From NCBI GenBank assembly GCA_002085155.1, contig NASX01000018.1, positions 18,097-82,096 on the forward strand: 64,000 nucleotides of DNA, given 5' to 3'. The notes below the pieces were generated by a model that did not search any database, was not told the origin of the DNA, and saw only the letters and a program-made list of their open reading frames with translations. The stretch is from Sorangiineae bacterium NIC37A_2. Lineage in GTDB: Bacteria; Myxococcota_A; Polyangia; Polyangiales; Polyangiaceae. Of the stretch, positions 8,309 to 17,192 are shown one piece after another (within the stretch, counting starts at the first letter, position 1; the number at the start of each line of letters is the position of its first letter). The position numbers were made by a program, and so were the translations under genes.

Positions 8309-10149
8309 TGTGCCTTCTCCTCGGCCTGATTCTTCGAAGCTTGTGCGGTCTTCTCAGCGTCGCTCTTCGGCGCTTCCGGGTACCCGCTCTCGAGCGGACC
8401 ACCTCGGCGCCCCATCAAACGAGCCTCCGAGTTCTCCTCTTGAGCCGTGAACTCCTGACGATGTTCGCGATAACGGTCGAGGACCGCCTCAACGCTCGGC
8501 CCCATACGATCCAGGAACAAGCTGGGGAAGAAACCGATGATGAAGATGAGCCCGACGAGCGGCGAGATCGCGAAGAGCTCGCGAGCGTTCATGTCCGGGA
8601 GGTGCTTGTTCTTTGGGTTCGACAGCGGACCGAAGAACACCTTCTGGACCACCGAGAGCATGTACAAGGCGGCGAGGATGACGCCCGTCGAGGCCAGGAT
8701 GGCCTGGAAGTGGGCGAAAGGTCCGAGGTGCTCGAAGCCGAGGAAGGTGCCCATGATGACCATGAACTCCCCAACGAAGCCATTGGTCCCGGGGACGCCG
8801 ACGCTCGACATCGTCACTAGGATGAACAGGCTCGTGTAGATCGGCATGACCTTCGCGAGGCCGCCGAACTCGCCCACCATCCGCGTGTGGCGACGGTCGT
8901 AGATGACGCCGACCAAGAGGAAGAGCGCGCCCGTCGAGACGCCGTGGTTGATCATCTGCAGGATGGCGCCCTTCACACCCGCGGGGTTCGCGGCGAAAAG
9001 ACCCAGCATGATGAAGCCCATGTGCGCGACCGATGAATAAGCGACCAGCCGCTTCACGTCGTCCTGCTTCCAGGCGATGAGGGCGCCGTAGATGATGCCG
9101 AGCGCGATCACGACGCTCGCCAGCGGAGTCGAGACCACACCTGCCGGCCCGCCCAGCATCCCCATACAGAACCGGAGGTAGCCGTAGGTTCCGAGCTTCA
9201 GGAGCACCGCAGCCAGGAGCACCGAGCCCCCGGTCGGCGCCTGCACGTGAGCATCAGGGAGCCAGGTATGGAACGGGAAGACCGGGACCTTGATCAAGAA
9301 TGCCAGCGCAAAACCTGCGAAGCAGAAGTAAGCGGCTGTCTTCGGCAGGACCAACTTCGAGAGCGCCAGGTAGTCAAACGTGATGTAGCCGGCGAGGGTC
9401 TTGTGGGTCCAGACCATGTACAGGATGGCCGCCAGCATCATCATCGAGCCGACCATCGTGTAGAGGAAGAACTTGTACGCGGCCTTGATGCGGTCGACGC
9501 CACCGTAAACGCCGATCAAAATCAGCATCGGGATCAGCATCAACTCCCAGAACACGAAGAAGAGGAACAGGTCGAGGGAGATGAAGGCCCCGAGCATCGC
9601 GCCGTGCAGCATGAGCAGGGAGAAGCAGAGGTCCTTGATGCGCTCACGAATCGAACCGAACGCGACGATGGCGGCGATCGGCGTCGTGAAGGTCGTCAAG
9701 AGGACCATCCAGAGGCTGAGGCCGTCGACTGCGACGTGGTAGCGAATGCCGAGAGAGGGGATCCAGTCAGCGACCACCTGATAACGCCAGCCGCTCTCCG
9801 CTGAAACGCCGAGCAGGGACAGCGACGCGACGAAGTCGATCGCGAGCACCGCCAGCGTGAAGTTCTTGAGAAGTCCTGGCGATTGCCGCGGCAGGAACAA
9901 CAAGAACACCGCGGCCACGAGCGGCAGGAACGTCAAGAACGACAAGAGGTTCGGCCAAGAGGTCGCCGACTCCTCCAGGCTCGGCGCCCCGGACCAGGTG
10001 CAGGTCACAAAGACGTGCAAAAGAGCGGCGACGGCGCCCATGCCGAGGCGCAGCGGCAGGCGCTGATTCCGACCGGGAACCAGGGCGAAGACCGCGAAAG
10101 TAAGGAGATAAGGAGCGATCTCGAAGAACGCACGTGCGAGCGGATTCAT
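8305..10149 (-). CDS. nuoM: NADH-quinone oxidoreductase subunit M
   Basis: The second antiporter-like subunit, 614 residues, longer than the usual ~500 because of a hydrophilic C-terminal tail of about 70 residues rich in Arg, Glu and Lys after the last helix. The core shows FVFWELMLIPMLILIGVYGG with the key glutamate on helix 5, IKVPVFPFHTWLPDAHVQAP with the conserved lysine and histidine, and VKRLVAYSSVAHMGFIMLG. It starts only three bases downstream of the nuoL stop and overlaps nuoN by four bases, so the three pumps are made together. Confidence 0.95.
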   Translation of the reverse strand: MNPLARAFFEIAPYLLTFAVFALVPGRNQRLPLRLGMGAVAALLHVFVTCTWSGAPSLEESATSWPNLLSFLTFLPLVAAVFLLFLPRQSPGLLKNFTLAVLAIDFVASLSLLGVSAESGWRYQVVADWIPSLGIRYHVAVDGLSLWMVLLTTFTTPIAAIVAFGSIRERIKDLCFSLLMLHGAMLGAFISLDLFLFFVFWELMLIPMLILIGVYGGVDRIKAAYKFFLYTMVGSMMMLAAILYMVWTHKTLAGYITFDYLALSKLVLPKTAAYFCFAGFALAFLIKVPVFPFHTWLPDAHVQAPTGGSVLLAAVLLKLGTYGYLRFCMGMLGGPAGVVSTPLASVVIALGIIYGALIAWKQDDVKRLVAYSSVAHMGFIMLGLFAANPAGVKGAILQMINHGVSTGALFLLVGVIYDRRHTRMVGEFGGLAKVMPIYTSLFILVTMSSVGVPGTNGFVGEFMVIMGTFLGFEHLGPFAHFQAILASTGVILAALYMLSVVQKVFFGPLSNPKNKHLPDMNARELFAISPLVGLIFIIGFFPSLFLDRMGPSVEAVLDRYREHRQEFTAQEENSEARLMGRRGGPLESGYPEAPKSDAEKTAQASKNQAEEKAQ

Positions 10150-10152
10150 GGA

Positions 10153-12831
10153 TCAGAGAGTTCCCTTCGCGTCGGGGGCCGATCCCGCCCGCGTCGGAGG
10201 ATGCCCCGGCGGCAGTTGGACGGCAGCAGACTTTTCTTCGGGCTTTTGGGGTGTAACGGCGGCGCTCGAGGCATCAGGCCGCGGACGGACCAAGATCTTC
10301 TCGTAGCGTGAGGTGATGAGGAGCGGGCCTTCGACCTCCAGACGAATCACTCGCTCTTCGTCGACCTTGAGCTGGAAGGTCGCCTCCGTGCGATTGCCAA
10401 ACTTGTCACCACCGTCCCAGCCTTCCTGACCGTCAACGTCCCAGCGGTACTTGTAGCCGAGGCCGGGAGCTGCGCTCAGCTTGTACACGCCCGAGGCGTG
10501 GTCGAAGTGCTCACGAACGTTCGCGTGCGGCAGGACGAGGTAGGTTCCTACGCCCAGAAGACCGAACATGAGAACGGCGGAGTAGGCCTGGACACGACCG
10601 GTCTGGAACTGGCGCAGGATCGCGCCCGCAGCTTGGATGACGAAGGCCGAAGCCCGCGCCAAGATGCCGTCGACGATCCACTTGTCGAACCAGACGCACA
10701 TGTCGGCGAGCGAGTCGACGATGTCCAAAATCGTGGCCTTGTAGAACTCGTCGACGCGCCACTTGTCGGACAAGAAGGCGTGCAGGCGCGGGAACTTCGC
10801 CGCAGCTTCCGCCGCCGGGCGTCCCGCCTTCACCACGTAGGTGTACCAGGCGAGCCCGATGCCGGGCGCCGCCGCGATGAAGACAGCAATCGCCGCTCCG
10901 ATCCACTTGAACGACTCGACGCTCTCCTCGGGAGCTTCAACGCTCTTCGAAGCTTCAGCGAACACCGGCTCGAGGAAGTGCCCGAGAGGGGCGATGTGGA
11001 TGAGGTGGGCGTTGAGGAGGCCAGCGAAGAGCGAGAGTCCACCCAAGATCCAGAGCGGCAGCGTCATCTGCCAGGGCGACTCGTGAGGCGTCGGTCCCTC
11101 CATGTGCTCGACGCCGGGCTTCTCGTGGTGGTGATGAGCGTGGTCGTCGTGCTCATCGTGAGCCGCGGCATGGGCGTCATGGCCGTGGTCGTCGTGAGCG
11201 CCGGAGGCCGGCTGCGCGTGGGGGTCAACCCAGTTCGGCACAATCTTCCAGCCTCGGAATTCACCGAGGAAGATGCCGATGACGAGACGGGACATGTAGA
11301 AGGCGGTCAGAATCGCCGTCAAGAGCCCCATCGCGTAGAGCAGGCCGCTGTACCACTCGGGCCACACAAAGTTCTCGAGGACAACGCGGTGTTGACCACC
11401 GCTGATCGTGGCGGGCCCCGTCACCTTCGACTTGAGGGCCATGAGCAGGATCTCATCCTTGGAGAAGAAGCCGCTCGTCAGCGGGACACCAGCAATCGCT
11501 GCCCAGGCCGCCGCGAAGGTGATCGCCGTCGCGGGCATGAACTTCAGCAGGCCGCCCATGTTCCGCATGTCCTGAGAGTCGTTTGTGTCGTGGATGCGAG
11601 CGTGCATCGCGTGGATCACCGAACCAGCACCCAAGAACAAGCAGGCCTTGAAGAAGGCGTGCGTCAGAACGTGGAAGAAACCCGCCTCGAAGGCGCCGAC
11701 ACCTGCGCCAAGGAACATGTAACCGAGCTGGCTCAAGGTCGAGTAAGCCAGCACCTTCTTGATGTCGTTCTGGACGAGAGCAATCGTCGCCGCGAAGAGC
11801 GCCGTGAATGCGCCGATGCCAGCCACGACCGCCATCGCCATCGGGCTCATCACGAACACCGCCGACAGGCGGCAAAGGAGATAGACGCCCGCGGTGACCA
11901 TGGTCGCGGCGTGGATGAGGGCCGAAACCGGCGTCGGACCCGCCATCGCGTCCGGGAGCCAGACGTGGAGACCGAACTGAGCGCTCTTGCCCATCGCCCC
12001 GAGGAAGAGCGCAAGGCAGACGAGAGTGGCCGCGCTCGCGTAACGGGGCTTGCTGATCGCCTCGGCGAGGCTCTCCGGCAGAAGTTGGGCAATCGGGACC
12101 GAGTCCGCGACCGGCCAAACCTTCACCGGCTGAAGAAGATTGTTGCGCCCGACCTCAATGCCGTGCCAGTCGAGGGCCCCGACGTAGTAGACCAAAAGGC
12201 CCATCGCGACGAGCAGACCGAAGTCGCCGACGCGGTTGGTAATGAACGCCTTCTTTCCTGCGGAGGCGTTCTGGTCCTCACTGAACCAGAACCCGATCAA
12301 AAGGTAGGAGCAGAGCCCGACACCTTCCCAGCCCACGAACAGGATGGGCAGGCTGTTGCCGAGCACCAGCACCAACATCGAGAAGATGAAGAGGTTCAGG
12401 TAAGCGAAGAACCGGTAGTACCCGGGATCTTCGGCCATGTAAGACGAGGAGTAGAGGTGGATCAGGAAGCCGACGCCCGTGATGACGAGCGCCATGGTCC
12501 CGCTGAGGGCATCCACCGAAAACGCGACATCGAGAGGCACCGCACGGAAGGCGAGGGCATCTCCGACACCTTCGAGCTGGAGCCATCGCCAGGCGTTAAA
12601 GTGGAACCGAACTAGCTCCCCATGCTCGCCGTGGCCGAGGAGCATGAGGTAGGTGATGACGGCACCGACGAAGGCGGCAAAGATCGCGGAGAGACCCATC
12701 AGGGTCACGGCCTCCCGACCGAGCCGCTTGCCGAAGACGCCGTTCACGAACGCTGCCAATAGAGGCAGGATCAGAATCAAGCCGAGAAGCGAGAAGTGAC
12801 TCGCGGGGAAGAGCTGTGTGAGAAGTTCCAT
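10153..12831 (-). CDS. nuoL: NADH-quinone oxidoreductase subunit L with C-terminal extension
   Basis: The distal proton-pumping subunit of Complex I. The core carries FVGWEGVGLCSYLLIGFW, the helix-7 segment KSAQFGLHVWLPDAMAGPTP and KKVLAYSTLSQLGYMFLG. At 892 residues it is about 200-270 longer than usual NuoL. Two insertions account for this. A His/Asp-rich loop at roughly residues 540-570 (about 11,100-11,220) has histidine at nearly every other position. A soluble C-terminal region from ~775 onward follows the last helix; it is predicted beta-rich and ends in a Pro/Ala tail. The amphipathic lateral-helix region after the core is present. Gene order and overlaps place it in the nuo operon. 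Confidence 0.94.
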   Translation of the reverse strand: MELLTQLFPASHFSLLGLILILPLLAAFVNGVFGKRLGREAVTLMGLSAIFAAFVGAVITYLMLLGHGEHGELVRFHFNAWRWLQLEGVGDALAFRAVPLDVAFSVDALSGTMALVITGVGFLIHLYSSSYMAEDPGYYRFFAYLNLFIFSMLVLVLGNSLPILFVGWEGVGLCSYLLIGFWFSEDQNASAGKKAFITNRVGDFGLLVAMGLLVYYVGALDWHGIEVGRNNLLQPVKVWPVADSVPIAQLLPESLAEAISKPRYASAATLVCLALFLGAMGKSAQFGLHVWLPDAMAGPTPVSALIHAATMVTAGVYLLCRLSAVFVMSPMAMAVVAGIGAFTALFAATIALVQNDIKKVLAYSTLSQLGYMFLGAGVGAFEAGFFHVLTHAFFKACLFLGAGSVIHAMHARIHDTNDSQDMRNMGGLLKFMPATAITFAAAWAAIAGVPLTSGFFSKDEILLMALKSKVTGPATISGGQHRVVLENFVWPEWYSGLLYAMGLLTAILTAFYMSRLVIGIFLGEFRGWKIVPNWVDPHAQPASGAHDDHGHDAHAAAHDEHDDHAHHHHEKPGVEHMEGPTPHESPWQMTLPLWILGGLSLFAGLLNAHLIHIAPLGHFLEPVFAEASKSVEAPEESVESFKWIGAAIAVFIAAAPGIGLAWYTYVVKAGRPAAEAAAKFPRLHAFLSDKWRVDEFYKATILDIVDSLADMCVWFDKWIVDGILARASAFVIQAAGAILRQFQTGRVQAYSAVLMFGLLGVGTYLVLPHANVREHFDHASGVYKLSAAPGLGYKYRWDVDGQEGWDGGDKFGNRTEATFQLKVDEERVIRLEVEGPLLITSRYEKILVRPRPDASSAAVTPQKPEEKSAAVQLPPGHPPTRAGSAPDAKGTL

Positions 12832-12876
12832 CTTCGGTATCGAGCCCTCAAGAGAAAGCGCGCGAAAAGCCTCGCC

Positions 12877-13185
12877 TCAGTGGCGCAGAGTGGTCGCGTC
12901 GTCGCTGTTGACAGCGCCGCGCAGGCGGTAGAGTTGGAGAACGATCGCGAGCCCGACAGCGACCTCCGCCGCAGCAACGGCGATGATGAAGAAGGCGAAC
13001 GCTTGGCCCACCATGTTGCCCGTGTGAAGTCGGTTGAAGGAGACGAGCAGGAGATTCACGCTGTTCAGCATGAGCTCGATGCTCATCAGCTGAACCAGGA
13101 CATTCCTCCGGACCAAAAACCCGATCGCTCCGATGACGAAGATGACCGAGGACAGGAGCATGTAGCTTTCGATTGTGGTGTCCAT
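12877..13185 (-). CDS. nuoK: NADH-quinone oxidoreductase subunit K
   Basis: A 102-residue, three-helix membrane subunit. The two membrane glutamates needed for proton translocation are visible in MSIELMLNSVNLLLV and VAAAEVAVGLAIV. The start overlaps the last base of the nuoJ stop, and nuoL follows 45 bp downstream. Length and composition are typical for NuoK. Confidence 0.96.
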   Translation of the reverse strand: MDTTIESYMLLSSVIFVIGAIGFLVRRNVLVQLMSIELMLNSVNLLLVSFNRLHTGNMVGQAFAFFIIAVAAAEVAVGLAIVLQLYRLRGAVNSDDATTLRH

Positions 13186-13823
13186 CAGGCGTTTTTCTCC
13201 GATTCGTAACGTTCCTGGAGCGTCCGTCCGTCGAGCGGCCGGCCTGCATCCCTCGCGAGAAGGGGGCCGTGGAACAAGCGCACCGTCGGGTTCTGAATCT
13301 TGGGCTTTTCGCTCTTCTTGTGCGCAGTGCGCGCCACAGCGACCGCACCGACCACCGCCACGATGAGCAGGGCTGTCACGAGCTCAAAGGGCACGAGGCC
13401 ATGCTCGAAGATCTGGCGACCCACGGCCTCGACCGTCCCGTGCTCTTTTCCGACGATCGGGAAGGCATGTTCCTTGGTCGAGACCAAGAGCGAGATCACG
13501 AACACGCCCGCAATGGCTCCGAGTCCCCCGCCGACCGCTCGCGCCAAGAAGGAGCGAGTTCCGCGCGCCGGGATCAGCTTCGCCGTGGGGCCGAGGAGCA
13601 TGATCACGAAGACGAAGAGAATGACGACGGCGCCGGCGTAGACCAAGACCTGCATCGCCGCCAAAAACTCAGCGTTCAGGCGCAGGAACAGGCCAGCGAT
13701 CCCGAAGATGGTCGTGAGCAGCCCGAGGGCGCTCCGGATCGGGTTCGCGGACAAAACCGTGAAAAGCGCGCCGCCGACGCAGAGGAGCGAGCAAACGCTG
13801 AAGAGCAAAAGGCCGGGAGTCAT
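13185..13823 (-). CDS. nuoJ: NADH-quinone oxidoreductase subunit J
   Basis: A 212-residue membrane subunit with five predicted helices. The characteristic segment LNAEFLAAMQVLVYAGAVVI is followed by LFVFVIMLL, matching the NuoJ helix-3 pi-bulge region. The hydrophilic C-terminal tail (about 45 residues, including RLFHGPLLARDAG) is longer than in many homologues. The start overlaps the nuoF stop by four bases. Confidence 0.95.
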   Translation of the reverse strand: MTPGLLLFSVCSLLCVGGALFTVLSANPIRSALGLLTTIFGIAGLFLRLNAEFLAAMQVLVYAGAVVILFVFVIMLLGPTAKLIPARGTRSFLARAVGGGLGAIAGVFVISLLVSTKEHAFPIVGKEHGTVEAVGRQIFEHGLVPFELVTALLIVAVVGAVAVARTAHKKSEKPKIQNPTVRLFHGPLLARDAGRPLDGRTLQERYESEKNA

Positions 13824-15169
13824 ACCGTGAGGCTCCTTGTCTGGTGGCTGCCACCAGTCTGAATGTAGTCGAGGAGCTCAGCGCGGAATTTCCGCACGAA
13901 GGAGAGCGCCGGCTGAGCTGCACCATCGCCGAAAGCACAGATGGTGTTCCCGGTGATGTTCGAGCCGATCTCGTGGATCTGGTTCAGCTCTTCGACGGTC
14001 CCTTGGCCCTGGACGATCTTGTCCAAAATTCTCTCGATCCATCCGCACCCTTCGCGGCAGGGTGTGCACTGTCCGCAGGATTCGTGACGGTAGAAGCGCA
14101 TGACGTTGTGGAGCGCGAGCACCGGATCGGCCTTATCGGAAAGGACGATCGCACAGCAGGTGCCCAGCATGCTGCCCGCGCCGCGGAAGGTATCTACGCC
14201 GAGCGGCAGGTCGAGGAAGCTCTTGCCATGGTAGGGCGCGAACTTCTCATTGTTCGGCACGTCGACGATCTCGTCCGCGCGGTGCACGGGGCAGCTCGAG
14301 CCTCCCGGGATCACGGCCAAGAGCTGACCGTCCCCGAGGATGCCGCCGCCGAGATCGTAGATGAGCTCGCGGAGCGTGAGCCCGACCGCGCACTCGTAAA
14401 TGCCCGGGTTCTTCACGTGGCCGCTCACCCCGAACAGACGCGCGCCGCCATCGTTCCAATCGTGGAGGGCACTCAGCTTGCTGAAGTTGTCCCCGCCCAT
14501 CGTAAAGACGGTCGGTGCGATGGCGATGGTCTCGACGTTGTTGACCGTGGTCGGGCAACCGAACGCGCCGACCTGCGCCGGGAAGGGCGGCTTCAGGCGC
14601 GGCTCGCCGCGGCGACCTTCCAGAGAGTTCAGGAGCGCCGTCTCTTCGCCACAGATGTAAGCGCCCGCGCCTGTGTGGACGTAGACCTCCATCGAGTAGC
14701 TCGTCCCGAACGGGTTCCGCCCGAGGTAGCCGCGCTCTTTCGCCTCTCGAATAGCGCCCCAAAGTCGCTCCTTCGACAGGTGCAGCTCGTCGCGCACATA
14801 GATATAGGCAGCGTGGGCGCCGATGGCGAAGGCACCAATGATACAGCCCTCGACGAGCGCGTGAGGGTTCTGCTCCATGATGGTCCGGTCCTTGAAGGTG
14901 CCGGGCTCGCCCTCATCGGCGTTCACGACCAAGTAATGCGGCTTGCCGCTTTCCTTGGGCATGAAGCTCCACTTCGTCCCACAGTCGAAGCCTGCACCAC
15001 CGCGACCTCGCACATGAGCAGCTTTCATCTCATCGATGGCGCGTTCCCGCGTCATCGTCGAAAGCACCATGCGAGCCGCGCGGTATCCGCCGTGAGCCTC
15101 GTAGTTGCCGAGCGTGTGTGCGTCGGGTTTGCCGTAACTATGCGACAAGTATGTAGTTCGCTTCAGCAT
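13820..15169 (-). CDS. nuoF: NADH-quinone oxidoreductase subunit F
   Basis: The NADH-binding, FMN-containing peripheral subunit that also holds the N3 [4Fe-4S] cluster. Seen are GRGGAGFDCGTKWSFMP (FMN/NADH site), NADEGEPGTFKDR, GAGAYICGEETALLNSLEGR, and the cluster cysteines in ESCGQCTPCREGC plus the later ICAFG. The start at 15169 gives MLKRTTYLSH, 449 residues; the longer open frame runs back into nuoE and was rejected. It starts 11 bases after the nuoE stop and overlaps nuoJ. The usual downstream partners nuoG, nuoH and nuoI are missing between F and J. Confidence 0.95.
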   Translation of the reverse strand: MLKRTTYLSHSYGKPDAHTLGNYEAHGGYRAARMVLSTMTRERAIDEMKAAHVRGRGGAGFDCGTKWSFMPKESGKPHYLVVNADEGEPGTFKDRTIMEQNPHALVEGCIIGAFAIGAHAAYIYVRDELHLSKERLWGAIREAKERGYLGRNPFGTSYSMEVYVHTGAGAYICGEETALLNSLEGRRGEPRLKPPFPAQVGAFGCPTTVNNVETIAIAPTVFTMGGDNFSKLSALHDWNDGGARLFGVSGHVKNPGIYECAVGLTLRELIYDLGGGILGDGQLLAVIPGGSSCPVHRADEIVDVPNNEKFAPYHGKSFLDLPLGVDTFRGAGSMLGTCCAIVLSDKADPVLALHNVMRFYRHESCGQCTPCREGCGWIERILDKIVQGQGTVEELNQIHEIGSNITGNTICAFGDGAAQPALSFVRKFRAELLDYIQTGGSHQTRSLTV

Positions 15170-15180
15170 ACTCGGGACCT

Positions 15181-15663
15181 TCAGTCCTTCTGGAGTCCGT
15201 CGAGGATTCGGTCGACGTCCGCAAGGGTTAGATTCTCGTGATAGACCTTGTCGACCTGCATCATGGGTGCGGAGCCACAGGAAGCGAGACACTCAGCGGT
15301 GCGGAGCGTGATCTTGCCGTCTTTGGTCGTCTCACCGACGTGGATGCCGAGACGCTTCTCACAGTGTTTGAGTACTGTGTCAGCGCCGCGCAGAGCGCAG
15401 GAGAGCGTGTGGCACACCCAAACTTGGTGCTTGCCGGGCTTCTCGCGATTGAACAGGTGATAGAAGGTCGCAACGCCTGTCACGTGTGCAGTGCTGAGCT
15501 CGAGGCGCGAAGCCACGAAAGCGATCACTTCCTCGCTCACCCAGTTCTCGTTCGCCTCTTGGCAAAGGTGCAAGGCTGGGATGCACGCAGCCATCTTGTT
15601 GGGGTAGCGCGCAAGAATTTCTTGGAACTTGCTCTCCTGCTCCGCGCTGAGGGCAAACGTCAT
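15181..15663 (-). CDS. nuoE: NADH-quinone oxidoreductase subunit E
   Basis: A thioredoxin-like subunit with the N1a [2Fe-2S] cluster. Its four ligands are seen as VCHTLSC (C-x4-C) and ECLASCG (C-x3-C). ATG at 15663 (160 residues, MTFALSAEQESKF) was chosen because a GGAG sits seven bases upstream and homology starts there. It is the first gene of the Complex I run; upstream is a 338-bp stretch holding only promoter-like signals. Confidence 0.95.
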   Translation of the reverse strand: MTFALSAEQESKFQEILARYPNKMAACIPALHLCQEANENWVSEEVIAFVASRLELSTAHVTGVATFYHLFNREKPGKHQVWVCHTLSCALRGADTVLKHCEKRLGIHVGETTKDGKITLRTAECLASCGSAPMMQVDKVYHENLTLADVDRILDGLQKD

Positions 15664-15736
15664 GGTACTCCAGGTTTCCGTCGTAGAGCGATCCCGGAGC
15701 AGCAAAAGCGCCGACTCGGGGCTCTGGGCGGCCCGA

Positions 15737-15766
15737 ACCGTAGTGACCGGGTCGATTCTGTGTCAA
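15737..15766 (-). promoter_or_regulatory. Candidate promoter of the nuoE-N operon
   Basis: On the minus strand a perfect -35 hexamer TTGACA (15766-15761) is followed after 18 bp by TACGGT (15742-15737), a weak -10 match. It lies about 75 bp upstream of the nuoE start codon in the 338-bp region between nuoE and the divergent zinc-ribbon gene. No other clear signal was seen in that region. Confidence 0.4.
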
Positions 15767-16001
15767 GCCCGCGCCGCGTCTCACGGATCGATCCCGCCGC
15801 CCAGCTTCATGAACCATTTCGGGCAGGTCGTGAGGCCCGCCTGGGCTCGCCCTGCCAGCGGCTCGAAGGGCCTTTCAGCGATGTGGCCGGCCCGAGCCGT
15901 CAAGCTCGAGCGGAGACAGATGATGCTTGTGAAATGCAGTAACCCTCGTGTACGCTCGGGCTGGCTCATTAGTTGAGAGCACGGAAGGACCAGCGTACCG
16001 C

Positions 16002-16982
16002 GTGTTTTGTCCGAATTGTGGGAGCAAGAACGAAGACGGCGCGCCGCGCTGCGCGCAGTGTGGGTTTGAACTACAAACGGGAAAGCCCGCCCCGCGATTC
16101 AAAGGCACGATGGTGATGCAGTCTCCTGTGCCCGCGGCGGCCCCGGGCGCAGGGATCAACGCGCCTGCCTCCCCCGCGAGGACCCCCTCGGCCCTGAAGG
16201 GGACGATGGTCGGCGTTGCCCCCCCTGGGATGGATGACCTGCGCAAGCAGATCGCCGAAGCTCGTCAGAACCCGGCGGCCGCTGCGACTCCGGCCCCCGC
16301 TCCCGCTGGTCCCTCGAAGCTCAAAGGGACGATGATCGGTCTCGCCCCGCCCCATTTGGCGGGTGGCGATCTCCAGCCGACCTTACTCGGCGTCGCTCCC
16401 CCTGGCTCCGATGCGCCCCCAGCCGCGGCCCAGCAGCCAGTTCAGACCCCTCCCACCGAGCCCGCGCCCATGCCGAGTCGCCTCAAGGGCACGATGGTCG
16501 GCGTCGCTCCGCCGGATCTCGGGAACGTTCAGTCCCCCGATGCCTTTGGTGGAACTCTCATGGCCGGCGCGACAGCGCCCATGGCCGCGATCCAGCCTCA
16601 GTTTGAGGCTCCGGCGACTTCGGCCACCGAGCCGAGTCCCCCGCCCACCGAGCCTCCCCAGGCCGGTGGTTCTGGCTTCCCCGGCGCTTTCCCCACCGCG
16701 CAAGAGGCCTTGCGCCCGGCCCGAGTTCCGGAAGTGGGCGGAGTGGGGGGACCCCGTTATCCGATCAGCGACACTGCCTCCAGCCTCTCCGCCACGACGA
16801 AGGCCACCTCGAGTCAGCTGCCGATCCTGCTTCTCATCGGCCTCATCGTGATCCTCACCCTCGCGCTCGTTGCCTTCGGCTTCGTGATGCGCGGAGACGA
16901 CGAGGAGACCGAGGCCGCTCCCTCCCCCAGCGAGCCCGCCGCCGCTCCCGCCGAGCCCGGTTCCGCGGAGCCGGCTCCGTAA
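16002..16982 (+). CDS. Zinc-ribbon membrane protein with repeated KGTM(V/I)G(V/L)APP motifs
   Basis: Three parts are visible. The N-terminus is a zinc ribbon with Cys3, Cys6, Cys17 and Cys20 (FCPNCG...CAQCG). A ~250-residue Pro/Ala-rich disordered stretch holds several copies of a short motif: KGTMVMQ, LKGTMVGVAPP, LKGTMIGLAPP, a degenerate PTLLGVAPP, LKGTMVGVAPP again and a last GGTLMAG. One membrane helix (about 273-296) is followed by a short acidic Pro/Ala tail. GTG at 16002 gives a protein starting directly with the ribbon and has GGAAGGA 12 bases upstream; GTG at 15948 is an alternative. Topology suggests a cytoplasmic N-terminus. The function is unknown; the regularly spaced Thr could be kinase targets, which is speculation. 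Confidence 0.75.
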   Translation: MFCPNCGSKNEDGAPRCAQCGFELQTGKPAPRFKGTMVMQSPVPAAAPGAGINAPASPARTPSALKGTMVGVAPPGMDDLRKQIAEARQNPAAAATPAPAPAGPSKLKGTMIGLAPPHLAGGDLQPTLLGVAPPGSDAPPAAAQQPVQTPPTEPAPMPSRLKGTMVGVAPPDLGNVQSPDAFGGTLMAGATAPMAAIQPQFEAPATSATEPSPPPTEPPQAGGSGFPGAFPTAQEALRPARVPEVGGVGGPRYPISDTASSLSATTKATSSQLPILLLIGLIVILTLALVAFGFVMRGDDEETEAAPSPSEPAAAPAEPGSAEPAP

Positions 16983-17139
16983 CCAAGAGTCGACGGAAAA
17001 GCTCGTCCCGACCCGAGGCTCGGACGCCGAGGCTTCGCCGAGGCCCGGCTCAACGAGGCTCCGGCGCGCACCGGCGCCGATCATGGCGCGGAGAGCCCCG
17101 CTTGCGCGGATGCGTGAGCGAATTGTGAGGAGCTGTCGC

Positions 17140-17189
17140 GGCTCGCGCAGCGAGCCCCCGGCGCACAGCTATTTCGGCGGAGCGCCGTT
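17140..17189. terminator. Two hairpins in a convergent gap
   Basis: GGCTCGC-GCA-GCGAGCC (17140-17156) and CGGCG-GAG-CGCCG followed by TTGT (17175-17190) lie in the 210-bp gap between the convergent zinc-ribbon gene and ychF. Stems are GC-rich but T-tracts are short, so termination is only plausible. The rest of the gap shows a GCCGAGGC direct repeat and no gene. Confidence 0.3.
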
Positions 17190-17192
17190 GTG

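Noticed and set aside
10498..12615. Long plus-strand open frame (705 codons) opposite nuoL
   Set aside because: It is antisense to an unmistakable NuoL, is extremely Arg/Glu/Asp-rich, and shows no domain; high GC creates such mirror frames.
13844..15241. 465-codon plus-strand frame opposite nuoF
   Set aside because: Mirror of NuoF codons, no motif and no ribosome-binding site.
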